A stretch of DNA of 64,000 nucleotides from Cantharellus purpuraceus (Eukaryota; Basidiomycota; Agaricomycetes; Cantharellales; Hydnaceae). Location of the stretch: the NCBI GenBank assembly GCA_025174535.1, contig JALBUN010000009.1:1178001-1242000 (forward strand), written 5' to 3'. Below, one piece after another: positions 22,028 through 34,311 of this stretch (position 1 is its first letter; every line of letters begins with the position of its first letter). Below the pieces are notes generated by a model, which saw only the letters and a program-made list of their open reading frames with translations, was not told the DNA's origin and searched no databases. The translations under genes were made by a program, and so were the position numbers.

Positions 22028-23132
22028 GAAATACGGGTCAGCGTGAGTCACGGCTTACGGCCCGGGGTCCAGCTGCAACAACCATATGCATGCCCTGCTC
22101 ACGCATATGCTAGTTTGTGTATCTCGGTCAGCACCATATGGAACGGGAACAAATTGCCGGACTGCGATACGACATTAAAGCAAGCTTCAACGAAGGATGC
22201 ATCTCGAGGAAACCTTGTCAGTGTACCGGGCATTTCAAGTTGGTTTATGCATAGAAATATTGGGGGAGAGAACGCAAATCATGACATTTTCAAGAAAATG
22301 TTATGCAAAGAAAGTGACTTGGGAATATATTATTAATGATCAACAGAATAAAACAAACAAGGCAATTCATAGAAAACTCATCAACTAGCGGGGCTGCCAA
22401 CTCCTTCAGGCTCTGGCTTCGACGTATAGCAGTGGCAACAACTTTGGGGCCATTCCTACGTCAACAGCAATTCCTTTTGGATTGAACGAGCGAGCAAACT
22501 ACTCAATCATAACATTGTCAAAGCCGATGAACTCTATGATCTAGGGGAGTCACTGCAATAGCAGTTAAACTAGCGATATTGCTGAGAAGTCGCGAGCACT
22601 ATACGAACGAGCACTATTCGAACGAGCCTGAAATACCTCTGACCAGTTGCGATGTGATCCGCATCGTATCAGTGATATCCCACCAACCGATGGTAGGATT
22701 TCCCACTCAACCTGGCCATATTGGAGTGAGTTACAAGGTGCTTATGAATGTTTTCAGGGATGTGCGCGGCATCTCTCTCAAGCCGTTGGTGCTGTAAAGG
22801 CATGCAGACGCGAGTCTGAAGAACAGAGTTCAGAACTGAGAAAGGAAACACGGAGAGATTGTCCTGAAACACTAGGATTATGAGAGTAAAGCCAGACTCC
22901 ACATGATATTCCAGATGTACCTTAGAAGATATGAGATGGAGCCCCTTCAGCATGACTAGCATGCAGCTAACTGTAAGAATGGAGAAACGGCAAGACCACG
23001 CTCATTTTTTAAGGCGATCTTTTTAAACAGGCCGTGCTCAAGGGGACAGGTGACGTGATTATTGAATTCAGGCCCCGCACTTCAGGAGGGAAGGGGCAGC
23101 GCTTGCCAAGTGTGCACTGACAAGGTCGGCGG
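22028..23132. other. Divergent promoter region between PhzF and LRR genes
   Basis: About 1.1 kb between divergently transcribed genes. It holds a short direct repeat (CGAACGAGCACTAT and CGAACGAGC near 22605-22626). No coding region recognised. Confidence 0.45.
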
Positions 23133-26100
23133 ATGGCTTCCTCATCGTCCGCGCCGACCTCGCCTTCTTCTCCTTCGCCTTCATCCTCAGCGATTCCCAT
23201 ACTCAGACCAGGCAAGTCCATCTTGAAACGCCCTCCGCCGCCCCAGCGCAGCTTCTTCTCCCTCTCGACACTTTCCAAACTCTTGCCAACGTCTCCCACC
23301 ACCTCTGCACCCATAAATGGCTCCATTAGCGAATCTAGGGATGCTCCTCTCAAGCGGGCGCATTTTATACTCCCACAAATGTCCACCGTTTACCCTATTT
23401 CGTCTGCTAGCCCACCATACACGCCCAACATCAAGGAAGAGAAGCGAAACATTGAAGAGAGAGAAGCAGAGCGGCGAAAACGGATCGTCCGGAGCAATTC
23501 GTTCGTTGGATCTGTGGAGAAGGAAGAAGACGGATGGTGGAGCTTGGACAAGGTCGAAACATTCTATACTGAATGTTGCGTTGGTCGAGAGGAGGTTGCC
23601 AACCCTGCTGTCTCAGCAGCGTTGCGGGTACGCACCTGTACTTTTTTTCTTGAAAACGTCTGATGCGCTTCGTCCTGATGCCAGCACGCTGGAACCACGT
23701 CACCTCGCTCACTGGACCTTTCTGGCATACAACTCACGCCACATGCAGCGGCAGCATTATCTGACATTGTAACCGTAGAATGGGGGTTACGGAAGCTGGT
23801 TCTGCGTGAATGTGACCTCGATGAATTGGTGTGCACCAATTTTCATGATCTAGACACCGCCTCCTCACACCTGATTATGGTTGGCAGACAATAAAGCCAT
23901 TATTGCATGCGCTTCTTATTACCAACACCCTTCTCTTCTTTTCTGTTGCATCTAATAGAGGCCTGAAAGCTTCCGCTTTCAAGCTTGTCGGTGCATACAT
24001 GGCAAAGGTGCCTTGATCGAATTTGCTTGTTGACCGAGTCTAATGGGCATACATCCCAGACTAAGACACTCCAATATCTAGACCTGAGCCAAAACGCACT
24101 GGACAAAAAAGCCATGGAATCCATCGTTGGGTCTCTGGGTAGCGCTCCGCCGCAGATGCCGAGTAACGGGTATAATTCTCCTCCTGCGTCTCCAAGGCTT
24201 GAGCAACCACTTCTTTCAGCTACCAAGCCCGCGTCTCCCCTTCTTTCTCTCCGCGTCGATGACTGCTCCTTACGACCGGCTACGCTTGAGATTCTCGGTA
24301 CGTTTAGTGCATGACTGAAGAATCGAAATAAACAATATATGCAGCTCATGCCGTACGGACATCGCCCCTTCGCAATATCTCCTTACGACATAACCGTATC
24401 ACTGCCACTGGTGCAGTCGCTCTAGCCCTCATGATCAAAGATTATCCAGACAGTGTCCCAAGCGTCACCATCCCAAGCCCTGCTGGCACTGTGCCGCCCT
24501 CTCCTACCCTCTCCGCAACACCTCATGGATCACCTATAGCATCGCCCCCCCCTACATTCTCACCGCCACCGAAGTTCAAGACAGGGCCCATCCCACCACC
24601 TCCGCGCCATCCAACGGTTACCCAACCGACACCCCAGACGACCTACACGCCATACATTCCAAAGGCACGACGTGCCAACGCACCAGCCAGGGCACCTGTG
24701 AACTCGACAACGCTATCGCTAGCCTCTCCGACTCCTCGTGTACCGCTTCCGGCAGCTGCCTCTCGGACATCGACCAACGCACTTCCATTTGGGGAGAGTG
24801 TGCCGCTTATCACGTCGTCGGCGCAAGGTGGAGTAACTACCCGGCATCCGCCGCCGAGGCTGGCTAGTATCTCGACTACAAACCACGTTAAGCAGTCGCC
24901 TCATGAACAGGGCCCGAGTGCTGCTTTGCTGGACAAGGTTCGTGCCTTGGATAACTTGCCGAGGCTCGGCGCTCTACGGACACTTGATTTGCGAGGGAAC
25001 GATATCAGGGTACGCCTAATCACGCCATTTCAATTGTGTTTCCTTTGCCAACGTTGATGTTCAGGGTGGGATCACGTACATTGCGCAAGTGCTCAAGCGG
25101 AATCGGACACTCAAGATACTGAACTTGAGCGAGAACAAGATTGACGTACAGGGGCTTGTCGTCCTCGCTGAGGCCTTGGTGAGTAGGACTCGTATCTCAC
25201 CGATCTGATCTAACGAACGAATGCGGGTCTTAGAAATATAACTCATGTTTAGAGACATTGGATTTGAGTAAGAATCCATGTTGTGGTCCAGGTTTAGAAG
25301 GGGTACGTATCTATTTACCCGCTGGTCCCGCCCTGCTCATGGCGTTCATAGATTCAATCTCTCCGAACAGCGTTCACTCTCAACACATCACTGAAACGGC
25401 TATTTCTTTCTTCCACCTCACTCACCTCTGCAGGTGCCATTGCACTGGCAGAGTTTCTTCCGGAGTCGACGTCTCTCCTCCACCTCGACTTGACTGTGAA
25501 CAATCTGGATCACGCTGGTGTGCTTGCCTTGAGCGTTGGTCTCAAGGCTAATTTCACGATGCGCTGTTTGGATCTCAATATTCCAGCAGGAAACGAGGAG
25601 ATGGCACGGTGAGGATCCATTAACGCGCGTTTGGCTCTCGCGGCGGCCATTGACGAACGTTGTAGGTTATGTCGGGAGATTTTGAGTTGCTGTGTGCGCA
25701 ACACCGAAGAAGCTGAGAAGCATGCGCGTTCGGCGGGTGCAGAAGACGGTGGCAGTCGAGGAGGGGGTAAAGGCGTCTGGGGGATGATCGAAGAGAGCGA
25801 ATTGGCCAAGTCTGTACGGAGCTCCGACGATCCCAAGGTGAGCGGGAATGATACCGATATTTCCGTGAGGGTCTCGCTTACGCATGGTTTATAGAACGAG
25901 AGCGATGTAGCTGCACAGTGTCGTGAATGCAAGATCAGACTGGAGGAGCTTTTCTCGCGAACAGAAGCATCTTCGTCGTCTGCTTCACAGGCAATGTTCC
26001 GTCGAGAGTTGGATCCGCTCCTGATTCGACGTACAAAAGCATTGCTTCCGTTACTAGCAGCGTTGATTCAATCGACGGTGGATCCTGCGCAGATGGAGGA

Positions 26101-26955
26101 GCTTTTGACGCTTAATGATGTCCTGACTTCGCTTCTACAACGCGTCTCACCAGGATCGCCTACAGCCGCAGACGGTCCGCAACATTCGCCACATCAAAGT
26201 CCAGTGGAGCCACGATCACCTACACATCTTGGCTCTGGTCCCGCTAACAGCCTCGGTCTGGAGAATGGAAATGCTCTGGGTACTCATCTACCACCTGTCG
26301 CCGTCAATGTCGATTCGGTTCTGGAGCGTGAATCTGACAGTGATGATCATGAACCGTTCAGTCCCAGGATTGATAAGGGCAAGGGCAGGGCGACGCAAGA
26401 GGCGTCTCCTGTGCTGCAAAAGTTGATAATGAGCCCGAGTTTCTCGATCGCAGATTCGGATGAGGAAGAGGAAGAGCAACGACGGGTGGCGGAGGATGTA
26501 GAGCTGGATGAGAGTGGCCGACCTATCCCCTTACCATCTCCCACCGACAGGTATGTACTGTGAAAAATGTGTGTGCCAAGAGATTGATGTTTTATTTCTT
26601 AGATCACGAAGTTGGGTGGAGGAGGAGGGTGAGATATTCCGAAAGGGTCAGGCGCTATTGAGTGTGGAGGAAATGGAGAGCGAGTATGCTGGCGAGGAGC
26701 TTCGGCAAGGGGTGAGTATGAGGTTGGTTATCATCTGACGAGATTCTGACCTGTACTTGCCAGCTTCTGGAGGCGGAGGTAGAGCGACCCCCAGCGCGAC
26801 AACTCCGTGAAGGGGATATATTCGATGACAATCTGCTGGCGACCCCCGCAGAACCACCAGATATCTTTGACACCCCAAAATCTCCAACGTCACCAACTCC
26901 CCGGCCGTACCTTGCTCGCCAACGGTCTACCTCATTCGACAATGCAAAGACATGA
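23133..26955 (+). CDS. Leucine-rich-repeat (RNI-like) protein, PPP1R37-like
   Basis: Twelve exons: 23133-23627, 23685-23828, 23888-24007, 24060-24297, 24345-25009, 25065-25178, 25234-25302, 25352-25608, 25666-25837, 25895-26550, 26603-26711 and 26764-26955; 1076 residues, GT-AG and in phase. A Ser/Pro-rich N-terminus contains GKSILKRPPPP. From about residue 180 there are ribonuclease-inhibitor-type repeats: LQYLDLSQNAL, LRNISLRHNRITATGAVALA, LRTLDLRGNDIR, LKILNLSENKIDVQGL, LETLDLSKN and LLHLDLTVNNLDHAGVLAL. Exon 5 inserts a long Pro-rich disordered loop inside the repeat array. The C-terminal third is acidic and Ser/Pro-rich. The layout recalls animal PPP1R37 and its fungal relatives, which bind protein phosphatase 1; that role is inference here. 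Probably cytoplasmic or nuclear. Confidence 0.92.
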
Positions 26956-27254
26956 GGTCTCAGGACCAATCCATTGCGTGCATACAGTATATCTATCATC
27001 GGCATTGTGTGATGCTCCCAGACACTGGCATATTGTTGGAAAGCGAGATACCTGTCTTATGTTCGTGTAGGACTCATTATACGTTAGATACATGTAATTG
27101 GTAGCAAGTTGGCGGCGATTCTGCCTCTCCACCTGCAAGTAGTTCCCACGTCGCTTACTCGGCCATTCCCGTGCAACGCGTTGCCGTTGAACAAATACCC
27201 TGTGCCCTGTTCCCATCGCCTTTCTTGCGTGTTTGTCTCTTGCCATTTGGAAGG

Positions 27255-28232
27255 ATGGCACCTCGTAAACCCACTACTGAGAATGCCAATGAACCACGAC
27301 GATCGTCTAGGATTGCAGATAAACCCAAATCACTTGGGGAGGAGAAGCCAGCTCCAAAGGCACGTACTAAGAAGGGTAGTAGGAAACGGGGGGCTGAGGG
27401 GGAGGAAGGAGACGAAATCAAGAGACCACTCGCGAAAAAGGTTTGTTCTTCAAGGATATAGATTTCCCATCAGTTCACATTGCTTATATATCTATTATAA
27501 TTCGCAGGCAAGAAGCAATGGTGACGAGAATGGAGAGGAGCATGACCAACTGCAGGATGACGGTGATGACGAGATTCCTGCAGCGAAAAGTCTCAATGTT
27601 GGCGATTTATTGCCTACCATGACTTTAAAAAACGAGAGGGATGAGGATGTGAATGTTGCTGAGCTCACTGCCGACAAAGGCCTCGTTCTTTTTTTGGTGC
27701 CGAAAGCCGATACACGTCAGTCACTTTCATCATTTTGCAGAACGCGATCTTCTGCAAGTCCCGTTGTTTACCATTTCTAAAAAATGGTGCTGCAGCTGGC
27801 TGCACGAAACAAGCATGTGGCTTCCGGGACTCGTATCCTGATTTCACAAAATACAACTTCAACGTGTATTGCGTTTCGGCCGACACTTCCAGCGCGCAGG
27901 CCAAGTGGCAAACTAAAGCGCGTTCTTTCATGCTCTTTCGTGGCATTTTTGCGTTCTAACGTGTCTCTCTTGTGTTCAGAAAGAATTGCCCTATTCGTTG
28001 CTATCAGACAAACAGCGAGTGCTGATTAGAGCACTTGGTGCTGCGGCGGGTAATAAAACCCTGAGAAGTCACTTTATCTTTGAGAAAGGAGGAAAATTGG
28101 TAGACAAGAAAATACATGTCAAGCCCATAGAAAGGTAGCGTCGTTCACTTTGCTAGTTGGTTACTATCGACTGAGCGGTCATCCAATAGCCCACAACAAG
28201 CATTGAAATTCGTTGAGAGTCTACAAGCTTAG
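27255..28232 (+). CDS. Nuclear-type atypical 2-Cys peroxiredoxin (Dot5/PrxQ-BCP family)
   Basis: Five exons: 27255-27440, 27508-27715, 27796-27917, 27980-28134 and 28190-28232; 237 residues. The basic N-terminus (RRSSRIADKPK, RTKKGSRKR) looks like a nuclear localisation segment. The thioredoxin-like domain follows from about residue 85. DTPGCTKQACGFRD carries the peroxidatic Cys134 and resolving Cys139 with the four-residue spacing typical of BCP/PrxQ enzymes, which reduce hydroperoxides using thioredoxin. The C-terminus PQQALKFVESLQA is typical. The intron at 27918-27979 begins GC and not GT. It fits the family alignment only with that donor, whose context (AA|GCGCGT) is poor, so this junction is the least certain. 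Its N-terminus resembles that of the lysine-rich protein at 11055. Confidence 0.9.
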
Positions 28233-28525
28233 CTTGTTTGTGACTGCAATAATTCAGGGTGGCAACTCTGCACCTCAAGCTTTCAGTTATCCATCGTATC
28301 GTCGTCGTCATCTTGCACCTTGATTTTTTGCTTGAGCATTGTACCTTTTGTTGTTGTAAAGTGTATGTAGAGGTTTGCATACACTCCTCAATTGGCTGTA
28401 CTCAGTACTTGTTGATCTTCTACTTGTGACAATATAACTAGCCGTAGTTTTTTTTGGTTGATCTTGACGTTGTGGAGTGTTCATAAGTAAATTGCAATAA
28501 GCGAACGACACTGACGGTCACACGG

Positions 28526-29836
28526 TCAGCTTGAAGTCTTAGGCACTCCTTGTCGCCACTGCTCCATATACTCATTGCATTCCTGCTCTTTCTTGCGACA
28601 GCGTTCTACTGCGGCTGGTGAATTTCCCCAGAAGAAGAGCATGACATCATCCTCCTCCCATTGTGCCCAGTCTCCAGCGGCGCCACTCCCAGCACCGGCT
28701 TCCTTCGCACATCTCGCCGCATCACGTTTTTGGATTGCGGCAGCCCTGTCATGCAGGATCCTAGAAGGGGTCGGGCGAGGGATGTTAGGGCGATTCTCGA
28801 GGACTTCTTTCCCGTGTCCCCACCACCTGACGGCAGCACCACCATAAGTGTAATGCAGTAACAGGCCCAACGGCTTTGGCTTTGGGGTATCTCTCTTGAA
28901 AGCAGTGTCAATATTGTTTGGGGCAACATAGACTGCGGCCGGTTCTGGTTCTACAAGCCACTGCAGAGTATAACGCATGTCGCGGGGAAAGGTGACCGCT
29001 GCAGATGGCTCGACGGGTCGGTTGCCTTGGGGAATGTTGGTTGTGGTAAGAAAGTGGTTTGGAGTCTGAGAAGTGATGGGGTTAGAGAGAGACAAATTGA
29101 ATTTGGTCCGAAGACACGAACCTTGAGCATAACAACGTGGCGTAGATCAAGCCGGGGATGTATTATACCGTTTACAAAGGCACCATTGTGAATATCATTG
29201 ATGTCCATCATATCGCCCACGTCCTCCTCATACTTTGGACGATTCTCTATGATCATCCGAAACCACTGAGGTGGAAAAAGGAAGAGCAGGTAATCAGATA
29301 TCCTGCCAGCGCAATAATACTGCTGAGCGTACCTCAGAGCCCCTGCTATAGGGAATGATATGCATCCCATTTCCAGAAATCACGTTCGAGCAGGTTGTTA
29401 CGGAAATAATCGCGAGTGTCCGTGCTTTGCAAGGGTACGGCTGACCATTCCTTAATCATTTCCAGATCAACTGCCCGGCCGAGGCCTTTGCTCGACGGAG
29501 AGCACACGGTCAGCACTTTGTTTGCTAGGAAAGACAGCAATAGATCAAATGAAAACTCAGCCGTACCCGCGGGTGTCACATAGTAGTACAAGCCCCGGTC
29601 ATCCAGATCACCATCAAGGTCCAACGGTATAGTGCTATCACCCTGCGTCAATGAGCTATCAGCGCCAAGGATGCACCAGCCAAGGTAGGCAAGGTATTTC
29701 CGAGGTTTCAAGCACAGAGAAGAGATGATTTTATAGGGATTTAGAGTAAGAATGGCGGGTGGTGCACAAGGACAAGGTGAACATGGTCTGAGGGAACACG
29801 TTTGATATATTCGGATCTAGAAGCGGCGGTGGACAT
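28526..29836 (-). pseudogene. HNH-family gene, decayed copy D
   Basis: Minus-strand copy of the 7705-9095 gene, complete in layout from the ATG at 29836 to the stop at 28526. It is broken twice. Small deletions near 29750-29735 shift the frame in the first exon after HHPPF, and about 30 bp encoding the CVFTG part of the HNH motif are missing, so LLERD joins directly to the downstream segment. The last exon is a long intact frame. The flanks 28440-28525 match those of copy A. Confidence 0.83.
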
Positions 29837-29929
29837 GGTCGTCAATCAAACTCGAAAATCGTACACAGCAGGAAGTATAAGATAGTCGAATAATAATCTA
29901 GGAGGTAGTGCTCAGTGTTTGAAACTAGG

Positions 29930-30110
29930 GAGAGGAACTCAGCCGTCCGCGTCACATACAGGCAGGTCTTTCTGGCCGTGAACGTGGCGTACCAGTCAAA
30001 ACAAAGAAGAGTCAGATTAGACTTGTACAACCGTCAGAAAGATGTGACTATCGCTGGACTATCGGCGAGTGGTGGCCTCAACGGACAGCTTGGCCCGCCC
30101 ACTCAACTCT
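29930..30110. repeat. HNH 5'-flank repeat shared with 39195-39305
   Basis: Blocks CCGTCCGCGTCACAT, GAACGTGGCGTACCA and ACAGCTTGGCCCGCCCACTC occur in order here and again, with small gaps, at 39200-39303 next to HNH copy E. The repeat unit therefore extends beyond the gene, as expected from segmental duplication or from carriage by a mobile element. Confidence 0.7.
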
Positions 30111-30154
30111 TGTTCTCAGCCTCCGCAGTTGCTGAACATATACGTACGTGGTTA

Positions 30155-30690
30155 TTGCTGCGGGTTACACAGTGTTCCTGTTGCAATCACATCGCCAGGT
30201 TGTAAAGTGATACCCATACTAGCCGTCTCAATCAATGTGGGAACATCGAATATGAGCTCGGAAGTATTTTGAGACTGACGAATCTCCCCGTTGACTTTGG
30301 TCGTGAGGTGGAGGTCCGGGAATGAAAGTGAGGACGAGGGAACAACATAGGCACCCTGTTAACTCACGTGACAGACGTTGGGCTCAATGTTACCTCACCA
30401 TTGGACAGAAGGTATCAAGGGATTTACTGATGAAGAACTGTTTGTGGTCACGTTGTCGCTCTCGAGCCATCACCTTTGTGATGCCCTCAAACTCGCTATA
30501 TGTATGATAAGAATAGTAACGCACATCGTTGATAATGACGGCTCCCCTGGTAAACAAGAGTTATTCTTCATCCAATAAACCATAGTTCAAACCTACCACA
30601 CATGCTTCCAGGCGTCTTCTTTCTTGATTCCAATCCCTCCTCTACCAATCACAACACCAAGCTCCCCCTCAAAAGTGTGGCTTCGAGAAG
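30155..30690 (-). pseudogene. Fumarylacetoacetate hydrolase family gene, truncated
   Basis: On the minus strand, exons read SHTFEGELGVVIGRGG, then RDHKQFFISKSLDTFCPM, then (after an intron ending TTAACAG) VVPSSSLSFPDLHL and GITLQPGDVIATGT. These are core blocks of the FAH domain with plausible introns between them. The N-terminal part is missing, and the protein stops right after GDVIATGT, losing the conserved C-terminal motif. The break coincides with the start of the HNH-flank repeat. Active enzymes of this family cleave carbon-carbon bonds in diketo acids; this one should be dead. Confidence 0.75.
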
Positions 30691-31456
30691 GAGTGTGAGA
30701 TGGTGAGTGTCTTGCTGTACCTATGTTCTACGTTTGACTGTTCGTCTCAGGCAAAGTACGCGCCAGATGGATCCGCTCACTCCCCACGGTTATAATCAGT
30801 CTTGCCCAATTGTTCTGGGTACATCGTATGGACCTATCACAGTTCCCAAGTTCACCCATAAGTATTTAATATAGTTCACCATGACACATTCATTTCACCA
30901 ACCATGCTTGTGAACTTCCTGACTAATACGCCTTGTGTAGTTGACGAAAGACATAATTGTCATAAAGCCAAGTTTGGTTCAACCTCACTGGTAAAGAATC
31001 CACAACACATCACAATCGACAGAGCATGGCTTCCAACGATATACATCGCTTATGCATGTTCAAACGCCTGTTCGATAGTTCTTAACAAAGCATACTATAC
31101 CATGAAACAAAACATCATGCGATAGTGTTTAAAAAACATACTTAGATATTACCTCATTGGGTGACTGTCCTGAGAAACTCACCGACTTCGTCGGTAAGAT
31201 TGGCCGCACGCTGCACAGTGAGTCTGTGCCCATCTAGTGCTTCGTTTAAAAGACGCTGCTCCAGCTTTTTGAAGCGACCCGTGCCGTGCGAATCAGGTTC
31301 GTTGCTTGAGGCTGCGGTCTCGCACTTTGAGAGATCGATGTGCACTTTTCGCGCGGGGCGAGCAACATGGCTTGGATTACCCATTGATGCGCGATACATA
31401 GGGCATGCAAGTCAGAAAAGGATGTCACATTATGCTAAAATCCACCAGATACCCAC
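30691..31456. other. Unassigned stretch; possible 3' end of a minus-strand gene
   Basis: A minus-strand frame ends at 31154 with ANLTDEVGEFLRTVTQ and has coding-like composition back to about 31399, but its upstream part is missing at the hydrophobin junction. I do not recognise it. Nothing else is seen. Confidence 0.3.
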
Positions 31457-31742
31457 CCAACGAGGACGTCGACACCCTCGACGACGACGCCGAGCGAGTG
31501 AAGGATCTTGGTGACTTCCGGGTCAGTGGCCTTGGCAGAACTCTCGCAGCATTGAGCGTCCCCAGTGTTGCACTGGCTGATGGGCTCAGGACTGGTGAAT
31601 AATATATTCATGGTGATTAATGACCTGCAACCTGGGAGATTTGCTATACGCATGTCGACTTGGGCGACCCGGCACTGATTGTCTGGGTAGCGGTCGCAAG
31701 GACAGAGGAAAGGAGGGTCACAAGGAGGACTTTGGAGAACAT
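31457..31742 (-). pseudogene. Class I hydrophobin, 5' half (exons 1-2)
   Basis: Minus strand, exons 31742-31660 and 31591-31457. The signal peptide (MFSKVLLVTLLSSVLATA) is followed by CNTGDAQCC, the first three cysteines of the class I pattern, and a hydrophobic stretch ending VLVG. A good donor (GG|GTGGGT) follows in phase 2, but no hydrophobin exon lies downstream; translation past it gives only a few residues. A TATATAAG box lies upstream at 31812-31819 (minus strand), so the promoter looks intact. The missing 3' half is found on the other strand at 34312-34545. Confidence 0.85.
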
Positions 31743-31811
31743 ACTGAGAAAGCAGTCGTAGTTCGATGGTGGTAATTGAGGAACTGGAGAGAATTCTAGA
31801 AAACCAAAGGT

Positions 31812-31819
31812 CTTATATA
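31812..31819 (-). promoter_or_regulatory. TATA box of the hydrophobin 5' half
   Basis: Minus-strand TATATAAG, 70 bp upstream of ATG 31742, followed by a short pyrimidine-containing leader. Confidence 0.55.
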
Positions 31820-34311
31820 GGTTGATTAGTAGCAACGCGTGCCATGTTTGATCTTGCAGTGATGTTCTTCTATTTCCCTCTTACCCCTCTGTGTTTTACC
31901 ATTCGTTAGCCGACTACCGGGACCGATGCACCCCACTTCATCGTCAACTTCATTCCCCTGGGGCTTACCTCCTCTTGGTCAATTATTTCCACCTAATACT
32001 TGAGCGGCTTTCGCAAGGACAGTTTTGAAGTCGCTTAAGATACATATCCTCTGTTTTGCTGTCAATCCTTATGTCTATGGAGTCACAGGGGCATCAAGTG
32101 AACCCTCATCCCTGTTAAGCTTCTCTCATATTACTATTTTGCATCCATTTACATCACGCCACCTTTCGCTAGCGGATGGTAGTCCAAAGATCTGAGCACC
32201 ATGCACAATCTAACTACGCACAAGGAGACATGTATAGGCGTTGTTCGGTCTTACCCTACTCTTAACACAGATTGTCCAGTGGGCTAATATGACGCTTCTA
32301 TGTTCACAGTTGCAACAAGCTCTGGCATGGCATTCAAAGGACCTTTTTCTACCGGAGCGGCCTGCCACATGTATGCAACACATCCTGTCTTCTCCCTTCC
32401 TCGCGAGCCATCACATTTTGCGTTGACGTGCTTATCCCATTTGTGAGCGAAGATTAGACGAGTCAATGTCGTATGAATGTCTCTCAGAAGCTTGGCAATG
32501 ACATTGGCCACGATGTCGGAGATTCAGAATCCCCGTCGCATTTTGCCACACACGGCTCCGAATATTGTTATCGCCAACGAGACATTCTACATGCTAATGA
32601 CATATGTTCTCAAGGTCAGTGACTATCATGTGGACATTTACACGCACAGGCTGTCAAGTTGTGCAGTTCAAGGAACTCCGCTCGAACTTGTTCTTTGTGG
32701 CGCTTCTTGATGCCCACTCGAATGATGATTTTTTTTTTCTAGGCGGTCCTTGGCTTTTCCCCCCACAGTGGATCCCCTAGCAAGTTCGTGGGCCGGGGTG
32801 CTTAGGTCGTTACGTGCCGAAGAGAAGCATGCATTATGGGCTAACTCACTAATGAAGCAGCCATTGACCTGACCTCTGATGTGCATCCCTATGCCTAGCA
32901 ATTTCTGCAGGTAATTGATGCGATACAAGCGATGAACAGGTCGTCAAGGTTTGGCTTGCAGCGACGCGCGTCACATGGCAACTATTGACGGGCACAATGT
33001 CAACTGAGTTCTCTGTCTAGCTCAGGTCTTGTTCCTTCAACTCTTCCCCTGCTTTTGGAGCCATTGGTCGTTGGATCATTTCCAAGAGCGAGGTTACTCT
33101 GCCAACTCCACCATATCCCTCATCCGGTTTACGATGGAGCATCAAAGAAGGTGGAGGACATTGATGATTCGTTAAGTGTCGTCTCACACTAGGAGGGCAC
33201 TGCATTGCCCTACCCTTGGTGCTTCATGTGAGACCAAAGCTCCCACAATTTGACCGCCTCGACCATAATTATGTCTTGTGAACTTCACCGATTTCAGACG
33301 GTCGACGGTGGAGGTGGCGCAACGGCGATACTAAAACACTCAGGATGTTCTTACATATACTCGAAAACCTCGCACGAGAGTACACATAATTCAAGACGTA
33401 GAATATTAAAGGATATAGAACGACTTAGACTATTTGGAGACGACTCACTTTGCCTGCGTCGATTCGGGGACTCACTCAGGGGTATGGGCGCTGGGTGCTG
33501 AGCAACAAGCACTAACATTCGTGGCACACTACGCGGATGCACAGATATCTAGGGAACAAACTGCAGACCGTGCAGACCAGGAGGCAAAGGTTATCTACAC
33601 ACTATTTAACCTACAGTGAGGTTGCAGTTGCCACATGCTCACATCTGCTGTGGCGTAGGCGTTTACTAGGATGTTGCCCATTTATCAACCTTTCGTCTCT
33701 AGGGTGGTCGCCGTGGTCGTCGTTTGTAGTTGTCCGTGGTGGCTGGAATTGCGCAAAAACTTGCATTATGGATCGTTCATGGGTACTCTCCATGTTGCTT
33801 AATCTCAGTAGGTCGTCGCGCGACACGCATCAGGCACTATGCCTGCCCCGTGGTCGCGCCAGTTCGCTTTGATGCATATATCAACATGAGTCTTCTATCG
33901 ACATGGGTCTTGCCCACAGTCCTATCGCGAGGCGTTGAGATTTCACCTGCATCACTGACACGCGATAACACGCCTGTGTGAAGAAGGTAGGATCCTTGAG
34001 CTGATTGCTGGCGGTATACGCCAATATCTCGGAGCTCAACCCAATCCTTGAGGCAGAACGTCCCTTTGCCACTGGCAGTGACTTTCTCAACGCTTCCACA
34101 TCGTAGGCTATAATGCTGATCGCAGATCCGTCTTCAACCTGAGACATTTGTTTCGAGAAATTTTCGTCGAGCAGAGTGTTGGTGTATCCCATGTGGTGAG
34201 TGTCTTAGAAGACTTAGTTATCGCCGTATGTGGCTCTGATGAAAGTTCTCCGGCTCTTCGTCAGGTCACATCTTTTGTCGTGAATGTCTAAATCGCCTCA
34301 CCCGGTTTTAG
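31820..34311. other. Segment between hydrophobin halves; no recognised gene
   Basis: About 2.5 kb lacking known domains. A minus-strand frame at 34192-33881 (starting MGYTNTLLDENFSKQMSQVE) has protein-like composition but no family I recognise. A run of nine T lies near 32731. If the inversion proposed in the findings is right, this whole segment was flipped together with the hydrophobin 5' half. Confidence 0.4.

Noticed and set aside
31154..34192. Joining the 31154-31399 and 33881-34192 minus-strand frames as one gene
   Set aside because: If the hydrophobin inversion is real, the two would be on opposite strands in the ancestral order, and nothing in their sequence links them.
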